From positions 1 through 19,834 of the forward strand of contig JAZDHB010000049.1 of the NCBI GenBank assembly GCA_043806415.1: a DNA stretch of 19,834 nucleotides, read 5' to 3'. Positions 13,270 to 19,834 of this stretch are shown in pieces (positions within the stretch are counted from its first letter, which is position 1; each line of letters begins with the position of its first letter). Source of the stretch: CAIXYX01 sp043806415. Its GTDB lineage: Archaea; Micrarchaeota; Micrarchaeia; Anstonellales; Anstonellaceae. A program made the translations under genes and the position numbers. The notes beneath the pieces are model-generated. The model was not told where the DNA came from. It searched no databases and saw nothing but the letters and a program-made list of their open reading frames with translations.

Positions 13270-14748
13270 ATGTCATCCTCATCCACAGCCCCGGCCACTA
13301 TGTCCACCCAGCATCCGGACAACGTGCAGATCCCCTTCTTCTCCGAGGAGAGCGTGCTGGGCGCCGAGAGCGAGATCAAGGAGGCGTTCTATGCGTTCTC
13401 CCACCTGGGCTGCCAGGAGCAGATGTGGGATTTCGAGGGAAAGGAAACCGACAGCCACGTGGTGGCCAAGCTGCTCAACCGCTACGGCGACTATTTCAAG
13501 ACCCTGCCGCTCGGGCGCGATTTCCGCCTCACCTTCCGTCTGCCCAATCCGGCCGTCGAGCCCTCGCAGGGGAAGGTGCTGCTCGAGGCGCTGGAGTCCA
13601 TCCCGCGCCATTACGACGTGGCGCATTCCATGGGCATCGAGGTGCCGCCCATCTTCGAGATCATCCTGCCCATGACCACCAACTCGGCGGAGATCCGCCG
13701 GATCAGCGCCTATTACCGCAAATTCGTCACCGGCAAGGCCCAGCAGACCGTGCTCGAGGGCGAGAGCACCACCATCTCCGACTGGCTGGGCGATTTCTCG
13801 CCCGCGTCCATCAACGTCATCCCCCTGGTCGAGGACAAGGACAGCCTCCTCTCCGCCGGGAAAATCGCACAGGAGATCATCGCGTCCGAGAAGAGCGAAT
13901 CCCTACGCGTCTTCCTCGCCCGCTCCGACCCGGCCCTTAACTACGGCTCGGCCGCGGCCGTGCTCTACAACAAGATCTCCCTCCAGCGCCTGCACGAGGC
14001 GTCCGAGAAGACCTCGATCCCCATCTTTCCCATCATCGGCGTGGGCTCGGCCCCTTTCAGGGGGAACCTGCGCCCGCTCAACACGTCCAACTGCCTGAGC
14101 GAATACCCCTCGGTGCAGACTTTTAGCATCCAGTCCTCGTTCAAGTACGACTACCCTCAAGAGAAAGTGCGCGAGGCCGTCGAGCAGATCAACGCCCACC
14201 GCCTCAGCCCGCCGCTTGCCGTGGACGAGCCGCGCGCCCTCGCGCTCGCCGCGCTCATCGAGAAGGAATACCGCGCCCAGCTCATCCAGCTGCAGCCCTT
14301 CATCAGCGCGCTGGCAAAATCGGTCCCGTCCCGGCGCGCGCGCCGCCTGCACGTCGGCCTCTTCGGTTATTCCCGCTCGGTCGAGGGGCTGTCCATGCCG
14401 CGCGCCATCCCCTTCTGCTGCACCCTCTATTCGCTGGGCATTCCGCCCGAGCTTTTGGGGCTGTCCGCCCTCTCCAGCCAGGATTGGGACGACTTGCATT
14501 CGCTCTACGTGAAATTCGACGAGGACCTCGCGGACGCGCTATGCTATGCGAACCCGGCCAATTTCTCCATCGCCGGCCCGTACCTGGAAACCCGGCTCAA
14601 GTCCGCCTTCGAGCGCACGGGCGTCGAAGTGGACGGCGCGCATTCGCTCATCAGCGCGCAAATAAAGTCCGACCTTGTCTCCAACCGGATGTCCACGATG
14701 GGCGAGCGCATCCTGGAGGCGGCGAGGATCCGCGGATTTTTGGGATAA
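13270..14748 (+). CDS. ppcA: Phosphoenolpyruvate carboxylase, archaeal type
   Basis: The 492-residue protein is the short archaeal-type PEP carboxylase, about half the length of the bacterial and plant enzyme. It adds bicarbonate to phosphoenolpyruvate to give oxaloacetate, replenishing C4 intermediates. Characteristic segments in order are MSTQHPDNVQIPFF (11-24), HLGCQEQMWDFEGKETDSHV (45-64), FLARSDPALNYG (about 215-226), IIGVGSAPFRGNL (about 255-267) and GLFGYSRSVEGL (about 362-373), with the end RMSTMGERILEAARIRGFLG closing in the usual way. The ATG at 13270 is about 25 bases after a TATA element, supporting a leaderless start. The ATG at 13300 gives the start more common in the family and cannot be excluded. 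Length and motifs are intact, so it should be active. The next genes on this strand are an unrelated toxin-antitoxin unit. Confidence 0.96.
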   Translation: MSSSSTAPATMSTQHPDNVQIPFFSEESVLGAESEIKEAFYAFSHLGCQEQMWDFEGKETDSHVVAKLLNRYGDYFKTLPLGRDFRLTFRLPNPAVEPSQGKVLLEALESIPRHYDVAHSMGIEVPPIFEIILPMTTNSAEIRRISAYYRKFVTGKAQQTVLEGESTTISDWLGDFSPASINVIPLVEDKDSLLSAGKIAQEIIASEKSESLRVFLARSDPALNYGSAAAVLYNKISLQRLHEASEKTSIPIFPIIGVGSAPFRGNLRPLNTSNCLSEYPSVQTFSIQSSFKYDYPQEKVREAVEQINAHRLSPPLAVDEPRALALAALIEKEYRAQLIQLQPFISALAKSVPSRRARRLHVGLFGYSRSVEGLSMPRAIPFCCTLYSLGIPPELLGLSALSSQDWDDLHSLYVKFDEDLADALCYANPANFSIAGPYLETRLKSAFERTGVEVDGAHSLISAQIKSDLVSNRMSTMGERILEAARIRGFLG

Positions 14749-14842
14749 GAAAATAAAAACAAAACGTCTGCGTAGCACTCGCCCGTGTTCGATGTTTTCT
14801 CGCTCGTCCAGTTGTCGTCCTGCTGCTCATGGCCGGGCGATA

Positions 14843-14852
14843 GGTTTATATT
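14843..14852 (+). promoter_or_regulatory. TATA box of the toxin-antitoxin operon
   Basis: GGTTTATATT predicts initiation near 14873. The first tandem palindrome begins two bases downstream of it, so a repressor bound there would block assembly of the transcription machinery. Confidence 0.55.
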
Positions 14853-14853
14853 C

Positions 14854-14886
14854 ATGTGTTTTCACATAAATAATGTGGTTTCACAT
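14854..14886. promoter_or_regulatory. Two tandem palindromic operator candidates
   Basis: Site one (14854-14867) is ATGTGTTTTCACAT and site two (14873-14886) is ATGTGGTTTCACAT. Each is an inverted repeat ATGTG/CACAT with a 4-base centre, and they recur every 19 bases. They lie between the TATA box and the antitoxin start, with site two covering the start codon. Ribbon-helix-helix antitoxins typically bind such tandem sites to repress their own operon. Confidence 0.65.
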
Positions 14887-15103
14887 GGCTAACATCACCC
14901 TAAGCGTCCCCGACGCGCTTTATGCGCGCATGCGCGCTCATTCCGAATACCGATGGAGCGACATCTCCCGCAAGGCCATCGAGCAGAAGCTGGCCGATGC
15001 CGAGATGATCGAGGATTTGCGGGCCTTGGAGCGGGCGGAGAAGAACTTCAAGGCCGGCAAGACGGTTTCCTACGAAGAGGTCGGCAAGCGTCTGGGTCTT
15101 TGA
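14885..15103 (+). CDS. RelB/VapB-type antitoxin, ribbon-helix-helix
   Basis: The 72-residue protein begins MANITLSVPDALYARMRAHS, a ribbon-helix-helix DNA-binding start in which NITLSVP is the strand and DALYARMRAH the first helix. WSDISRKAIEQKL forms the second helix. The C-terminal part (ALERAEKNFKAGKTVSYEEVGKRLGL) is the toxin-binding tail of RelB-like antitoxins, including the typical 'G.t.sxEEv' motif. I choose the ATG at 14885 by family fit; an ATG at 14873 would add MWFH and agrees better with the predicted transcript start, so it remains possible. The stop is followed two bases later by the toxin's ATG, a coupled operon. It should neutralise the toxin and, with it, repress the operon through the two tandem palindromes upstream. 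Confidence 0.87.
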   Translation: MANITLSVPDALYARMRAHSEYRWSDISRKAIEQKLADAEMIEDLRALERAEKNFKAGKTVSYEEVGKRLGL

Positions 15104-15105
15104 GC

Positions 15106-15354
15106 ATGGGATATAAAATCCGTTTCGACGGCCCGGCGGCGGACGAGCTTGCGGCGCTGGACAAACCGATTCGCGAGCAAATTTACAAGAAAATCGCTCA
15201 TTTGGGGCCGAATCCTTACTTGGGCGAGCCGCTCTCCAACGCGCTCAAAAACAAGCGCCGTCTTCATGTCGGAAAATATCGCGTGATTTACCTCATCTCG
15301 GGAGAAACGGTCGTCATCGCGCGCGTGGGGCACCGAAAAGACGTGTACGAATGA
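15106..15354 (+). CDS. RelE/ParE-superfamily toxin
   Basis: The 82-residue protein (MGYKIRFDGPAADELAALDK...) has the RelE fold signature: a first strand, two helices with ELAALDKPIREQIYKKI, the 'LGPNPYLGEPL' turn, and the closing strands RRLHVGKYRVIYLISGETVVIARVGHRKDVYE. Arg52, Arg59, His76, Arg77 and Tyr81 sit where archaeal RelE toxins place residues for ribosome-dependent mRNA cleavage. I read these from alignment by eye. The ATG at 15106 starts two bases after the antitoxin's TGA, so translation is likely coupled. The two genes form a complete type II toxin-antitoxin module, probably mobile. Confidence 0.9.
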   Translation: MGYKIRFDGPAADELAALDKPIREQIYKKIAHLGPNPYLGEPLSNALKNKRRLHVGKYRVIYLISGETVVIARVGHRKDVYE

Positions 15355-15441
15355 AGCGACATCGCGAGCTGATTTTTCTATACTTTATATGGAAAAAGAT
15401 GAAAAATAAAAGGAGGGTGCTCTCTAAAAAAGGGCTCTTTC

Positions 15442-15927
15442 TTATTCTGCTTGTCTGTGCTGGTTCAATTCCTTCTCCAGCTTGTCCAGCTGCCGTCCGA
15501 TCCGGTCCAGCGCCGAGCGCATCGAGCCGATCTCGTACGTGATGGTCTGCAGGTACACTTTGTCCAGCACCATCGTGGGCTTGGGCAACGAGACTTCCTG
15601 GCGGGGCCGTTCCATCTCCATCTTCATCTCGTCCATGCCGCTCTGGATGCGCGCGCTCACCGCCTCGATTTTCGGTTCCGGGGCCGAGCGGCTGGCCGGC
15701 TTTTTGCTTTTCTCGGCCGCACCTGCCTTCTTGGCCGATTTGGCCATCTCTTTGCGGGCCGCCTTGATCCATTTCTTGATGTTGGAAAAAGGCGCGAATT
15801 TGTTGGTCTTGGTCTTGGCGTAGATCTCGTCGCGCAAGCCCTGCAATTTCTCCTTGTCAATGGTCTGTCCTTCCCACCGCCTGAGCTTGGCTACAGTAAT
15901 CTTCAGAATCGCATCATCCATATTCAT
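15442..15927 (-). CDS. Hypothetical protein with C-terminal coiled coil
   Basis: The 161-residue protein has three parts. Residues 1-58 form a compact helical domain with conserved-looking Trp residues (TVAKLRRWEGQTIDKEKLQGLRDE, FSNIKKWIKAARKEM). Residues about 59-100 are a Lys/Ala/Pro-rich linker (KSAKKAGAAEKSKKPASRS). Residues about 115-161 are a likely coiled coil (TITYEIGSMRSALDRIGRQLDKLEKELNQ). No family is recognised, and no signal or membrane helix is present. GGAG stands four bases before the ATG at 15927; a second ATG two codons in is possible. A TATA-like TTAATATATAAGG (15983-15995) is inside the very end of the ERCC4 gene upstream, so it may be expressed separately. It converges on the RelE-type gene. 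Confidence 0.66.
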   Translation of the reverse strand: MNMDDAILKITVAKLRRWEGQTIDKEKLQGLRDEIYAKTKTNKFAPFSNIKKWIKAARKEMAKSAKKAGAAEKSKKPASRSAPEPKIEAVSARIQSGMDEMKMEMERPRQEVSLPKPTMVLDKVYLQTITYEIGSMRSALDRIGRQLDKLEKELNQHRQAE

Positions 15928-15981
15928 TCAACTCCGACCATGTTTGTAAGAACGAGCTTCCCATCCGTTGTTCCTACGAAT

Positions 15982-15995
15982 ACCTTATATATTAA
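15982..15995 (-). promoter_or_regulatory. Candidate TATA box overlapping the 3' end of the nuclease gene
   Basis: The minus strand reads TTAATATATAAGGT across the stop codon of the ERCC4 gene. It predicts initiation near 15960 and a leader of about 33 bases for the coiled-coil protein starting at 15927. Confidence 0.45.
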
Positions 15996-16671
15996 GCTGT
16001 TGCTCTTCTTCCTCGTCTTTATATTTATAAACACTATCTAGCACGCGGCGGATGAGCTTGGCCCGCTTGGGGCCCAACCCCTCCACCTCCTGGAGCTTCT
16101 GCTCGTCCGCCAGCAGCACGTTCATCGGGGTTCCGAAGTGTTCGAGCAGGTTCCGGGCCATCTTGGGCCCCATGCCCGGCAGCATCTCGATCAGGCCGCG
16201 CTGCATCTTGCCGGGCGTGAGCATCTTGGGTTTGGCCGCCACCCGCATCTCTTTGGATCCGCTTGTTTCGTGCCGGGCCATGGCGGCCAGGAGCTCGGCC
16301 GTGCCGGGCGGATTGCGGGTAAAGAACAGGCTGATGCCAAAATCCGCCAAAAGGCTCGAATACGCGCCCAAGAGCGCCTCGCGGCGCACCCGTCCCTCGC
16401 CCAGGCTCCCCTCGACGATAATGGCCGCGCGCGCATAGCTTTGCGAGAGCCGTTTGGCCTGCTCGAACAGCCTTCCGTCGATGATGCTGGCCTCGAAATC
16501 CTCGCGGCTCTTGCGCTCCACGGCCAGGCGCTCCGAGAGCACGAAATCGGAGACCGTGAGCGTCTGGCGGCGGACCTCCACCCCGGCCGCCTCGAGGAGC
16601 CGGTCGTATTCCCGGCTCTCGCGCGCGTCGATGACGATGCGGGGCCGGGGGGTAGAGTCTGGTAAGGTCAT
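15985..16671 (-). CDS. XPF/Mus81-type (ERCC4) structure-specific endonuclease with HhH domain
   Basis: The 228-residue product combines an ERCC4 nuclease domain and a tandem helix-hairpin-helix domain, like the shorter archaeal XPF lacking a helicase. Motifs: RIVIDARE (11-18), SDFVLSERLAVERKSREDF (41-59) with the catalytic V-E-R-K-x3-D (Glu52, Arg53, Lys54, Asp58), and IIDGRLFEQAKRL (63-75). The family's first G-D is S-D here. Two HhH motifs follow: LPGMGPKMA (164-172) and VEGLGPKRA (196-204). It should cut 3'-flap, fork or splayed-arm DNA during repair or fork restart, as a homodimer. I start at the ATG at 16671. A TTG at 16761 would add 30 basic residues but lies upstream of the start predicted from the nearest TATA box. 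The acidic end (DEEEEQQLNI) could contact a clamp, but no clear PIP box is visible. Confidence 0.88.
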   Translation of the reverse strand: MTLPDSTPRPRIVIDARESREYDRLLEAAGVEVRRQTLTVSDFVLSERLAVERKSREDFEASIIDGRLFEQAKRLSQSYARAAIIVEGSLGEGRVRREALLGAYSSLLADFGISLFFTRNPPGTAELLAAMARHETSGSKEMRVAAKPKMLTPGKMQRGLIEMLPGMGPKMARNLLEHFGTPMNVLLADEQKLQEVEGLGPKRAKLIRRVLDSVYKYKDEEEEQQLNI

Positions 16672-16765
16672 CGGCTCACGCGCCCATTTTTTAGCCTTAT
16701 TCGGTCGTCTTCTGTGCTTCTTCGTATATTTATCGTGCCTAAATTCATCGTCGATGGACAAATAG

Positions 16766-16776
16766 CTTTATAAAAT
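16766..16776. promoter_or_regulatory. Candidate TATA box before the winged-helix gene
   Basis: GCTTTATAAAA is palindrome-like. On the plus strand it predicts initiation near 16797, immediately after the 21-bp inverted repeat at 16778-16798, with a leader of about 46 bases to 16844. It could also serve the minus strand. Confidence 0.45.
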
Positions 16777-16777
16777 C

Positions 16778-16798
16778 AATCATGACTATATCATGATT
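16778..16798. promoter_or_regulatory. 21-bp inverted repeat, operator candidate
   Basis: AATCATGA (16778-16785), a 5-base centre CTATA, and TCATGATT (16791-16798) form a perfect 8-bp inverted repeat. It lies between the TATA-like element and the winged-helix gene at 16844 and over the predicted transcript start. A size of 21 bp and symmetric halves fit binding by a dimeric winged-helix protein, so autoregulation is plausible. Confidence 0.6.
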
Positions 16799-16843
16799 AG
16801 TTCGTGATTCCATCCAGACGGTTTCACGAGTGTATGTGGGAAT

Positions 16844-17299
16844 ATGGCGGAAAAATATAAAGTTATGCATCAAGAGGCGTCCATCACGGACGTGCTGGGG
16901 CAGCTTTCCGCCCGGCTCGCATCCATCGAGTCGCGCCTCGATGCCATCGAGGAGAAGCTGCACGGTCCGGCGCCAGCCGGCCCTATGCTTTCCCGCCCAT
17001 CCAGCCCCTCGGCCGTTCCGGTGTCCCATTCCTCCCTTTCCCAAGCCGCCTTCACCATGAGCGGCTCGTCCACCCCCGCCTCCGTCTCCTCGTCCAGTCG
17101 CGACCTCATGCTCGCGCCCGCGGACGAGCAGATCGTGAATCTCATCCGCGCGCGGGGCGCGGTTTGTGCTGAAGATGTTCGGGGTAATTTCCGGTATAAA
17201 GGCAAAAACGCGGCATCGGCCCGCTTGAGCCGGCTCTACGAGCTGGGCATCCTCGAGAAGCAGCAGGCCGGCCGGGTGGTGTATTATCGGATGAAATAG
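16844..17299 (+). CDS. Winged-helix DNA-binding protein with N-terminal coiled coil
   Basis: The 151-residue protein has an N-terminal heptad-like coiled coil (ITDVLGQLSARLASIESRLDAIEEKL, about residues 14-40), a Ser/Pro/Ala-rich flexible linker (about 42-88), and a C-terminal winged-helix domain. In the last, PADEQIVNLIRARGAVCAED, VRGNFRYKGKNAASARLSRL and YELGILEKQQAGRVVYYRM form helix, recognition helix and wing. The ending 'L...GILEK...G...YY...' is typical of ArsR-, TrmB- and related archaeal regulators. It probably acts as a dimer or higher oligomer through the coiled coil. A 21-bp palindrome lies 46 bases before its ATG, suggesting it represses or tunes its own gene and perhaps the divergent nuclease gene. 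The target genes and the ligand are unknown. Confidence 0.8.
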   Translation: MAEKYKVMHQEASITDVLGQLSARLASIESRLDAIEEKLHGPAPAGPMLSRPSSPSAVPVSHSSLSQAAFTMSGSSTPASVSSSSRDLMLAPADEQIVNLIRARGAVCAEDVRGNFRYKGKNAASARLSRLYELGILEKQQAGRVVYYRMK

Positions 17300-17418
17300 A
17301 TCACACTTGCAGGTTCCGGCCGGAAATTTGTTTTACGAGGCAAAGGCTCGGGCGGTTCTACATGGCAAGGCGACCGAAACAAGCGGGTTTGCACTAGGCA
17401 TGCAAACCCCTCATACTT

Positions 17419-17507
17419 ATGGCAGAATGGGAAATGGCCTCTTTCACCTCCCACACCTCGTCTTTTTGATTGGGCCCTTCCCGTTCTGCCATTCGAACCG
17501 CCCTTTT
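17419..17507 (+). terminator. Long hairpin followed by T-run
   Basis: The 15-bp stem 17419-17433/17478-17492 continues inward with GGCC (17436-17439) pairing GGCC (17473-17476). After the stem comes TTCGAACCGCCC and then TTTTT (17504-17508). It may end transcription of the winged-helix gene, 120 bases upstream, or form the 3' end of a small RNA. Its long loop of about 32 bases is unusual for a simple terminator. Confidence 0.4.
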
Positions 17508-17659
17508 TATGAATACACAAATTATTCCCGTGCGAAACACAGCCCGGCTTTCGGCCGGTCGTGCCTTCAACGCTTCAGGCGTTGAAGGAAGTGTAGGGTA
17601 CGGAAAAACATTCTCGCACATAAAAAATTCAGCGAAAAAACGTTATCGCACAAAAATCT

Positions 17660-17677
17660 GGGCGGTTCGAACCGCCC
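17660..17677. repeat. 18-bp perfect palindrome
   Basis: GGGCGGTTCGAACCGCCC is perfectly symmetric and lies 47 bases before the JAMM gene start, just upstream of its TATA box. Both halves also occur singly at 17350-17358 and 17495-17503. It may be an operator or an element end. Confidence 0.75.
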
Positions 17678-17691
17678 CTCGATTCGCCGAT

Positions 17692-17702
17692 TTTGTTTTA
17701 TA
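17692..17702 (+). promoter_or_regulatory. TATA box for the JAMM protease gene
   Basis: TTTGTTTTATA ends about 23 bases before the ATG at 17725, consistent with a leaderless transcript and against the longer frame that opens at 17470. Confidence 0.5.
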
Positions 17703-17724
17703 CCTGCGCCCCATTTATCTTCCC

Positions 17725-18098
17725 ATGATCCTCATCAAGAAATCCGCTCTCGAGGCGTGCCTGGCCGGCGCTCGATCCGCTTCACCCAACGAGTTCATCG
17801 GCCTGCTCGAGGGCGAGCGCGAGGACAACGGCGACATCCTCATCGAGCGAGTGGTCCTGCCGCCCGGCCTCGCGGTCAGCGAATCCTCATCTTCTTTTTT
17901 CCCCTGGATGGTACCGGCGTCCATCAACCAGATCGGGCTTTTCCATTCCCATCCGCGCGGCCCGAACACCCAGTCGCGCGCCGACGCCTTCAGCGCATCC
18001 AAAGAGGGCGGCGTGCAGCTCATCGCCTGCCGCCCGTTCGATTTTTCGAGCGTGGCCGTCTACGATCCCCGGGGGAAACGGATGATGATGAAAATCGT

Positions 18099-18102
<4 letters not shown>
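17725..18102 (+). CDS. JAMM/MPN+ metalloprotease
   Basis: The 125-residue protein is a single MPN+ (JAB1/MPN/Mov34) domain. Its JAMM zinc site is complete: Glu23 in NEFIGLLEG, then HSHP at 74-77 and Asp87 (H-x-H-x10-D), with Ser84 in the expected position. Archaeal relatives such as HvJAMM1 cleave ubiquitin-like SAMP proteins from targets; this one may do likewise or process another peptide bond, since no SAMP or E1-like gene is in the window. The start at 17725 matches the domain's first strand (MILIKKSALEACLAGA) and the TATA box; the frame open further upstream translates the hairpin cluster and looks non-coding. Its TAG stop overlaps the TAG stop of the convergent carB gene at CTAG. Confidence 0.92.

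Positions 18103-19834
<1,732 letters not shown>

Larger units (their letters stand above)
17300..17724. other. Gene-free stretch with a cluster of hairpins
   Basis: No gene is supported in these 425 bases. They contain a 12-bp palindrome TTCCGGCCGGAA (17314-17325), a 9-bp stem (17385-17393 with 17401-17409, loop CTAGGCA), a 15-bp stem with one G-T pair (17419-17433 with 17478-17492), a 5-bp stem (17544-17548 with 17554-17558), a 10-bp stem (17564-17573 with 17579-17588), and an 18-bp palindrome (17660-17677). The 9-mer GGGCGGTTC occurs at 17350-17358 and 17660-17668, and its complement GAACCGCCC at 17495-17503 and 17669-17677. GAACCGCCC at 17495 is followed by TTTTT, as at a terminator. This may be one or more structured RNAs or a remnant of a mobile element. 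No tRNA, C/D box or SRP signature is seen. Confidence 0.7.

Noticed and set aside
15411..15419. Strong ribosome binding site AGGAGGGTG between the RelE-type and coiled-coil genes
   Set aside because: No start codon at proper spacing opens more than a few codons on the plus strand.
17481..17510. T-loop-like TTCGAAC, also at 17666, suggesting a tRNA
   Set aside because: No acceptor stem, D-arm or proper 7-base T-loop with a 5-bp stem can be built, and the 7-base loop CTAGGCA at 17394-17400 sits on a 9-bp stem unlike an anticodon arm.
17470..17724. Longer version of the JAMM protein starting at 17470
   Set aside because: The extra 85 residues translate through palindromes, match nothing in MPN proteins, and a TATA box lies directly before the ATG at 17725.

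Overview
The window looks like chromosomal DNA from an archaeon with a GC-rich genome, probably a small-genome DPANN-type lineage such as Micrarchaeota or Diapherotrites. The support is an archaeal-type PEP carboxylase, a stand-alone XPF/ERCC4 nuclease, class III (prepilin-type) signal peptides of the 'TYGWALFG' kind, an archaeal lipobox protein full of N-glycosylation sequons, and TATA boxes placed about 25 bases before start codons, as in leaderless archaeal transcripts. The lineage is inference; no rRNA or tRNA gene is visible to anchor it.

Layout. Bases 2-679 hold the 3' end of a B12-dependent ribonucleotide reductase (nrdJ). Next comes a small protein with an IDQSG motif (864-1400). On the minus strand follow a surface lipoprotein with a metallo-beta-lactamase (MBL) fold that has lost its metal ligands (1402-2538) and, upstream of it, an intact MBL exonuclease-type protein (2561-3778). 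A DUF3800-like protein (3931-4692) precedes two overlapping prepilin-like genes (minus, 4799-5873) and a small unknown protein (5981-6292). A 233-base gap with a tandem repeat leads into smc (6526-10206).

Bases 10269-12628 are an accessory stretch on the minus strand: a retropepsin-like aspartic protease paired with a DUF5678-like small protein, a multi-pass membrane protein, and an unknown helical protein. A stand-alone dihydropteroate-synthase-associated domain (minus, 12824-13216) and PEP carboxylase (plus, 13270-14748) diverge from a 53-base spacer with one TATA-like element. A RelB/RelE-type toxin-antitoxin pair follows with two tandem palindromic operator candidates, then an unknown coiled-coil protein, an ERCC4-HhH nuclease, and a winged-helix regulator candidate preceded by a 21-bp inverted repeat. 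Bases 17300-17724 carry no gene but a cluster of hairpins. The window ends with a JAMM metalloprotease and the C-terminal half of carB, whose stop codons overlap in the same CTAG.

Housekeeping genes (nrdJ, smc, ppcA, carB) cover nucleotide supply, chromosome organisation and anaplerotic carbon fixation. They alternate with visibly less GC-rich, probably mobile or fast-evolving small genes (864-1400, 3931-4692, 10269-10995, 11972-12628). No large new multi-gene system is evident. The best leads are the hairpin cluster at 17300-17724, the protease/DUF5678 pair, the dead MBL lipoprotein beside a live MBL enzyme, and the two operator-like palindromes.
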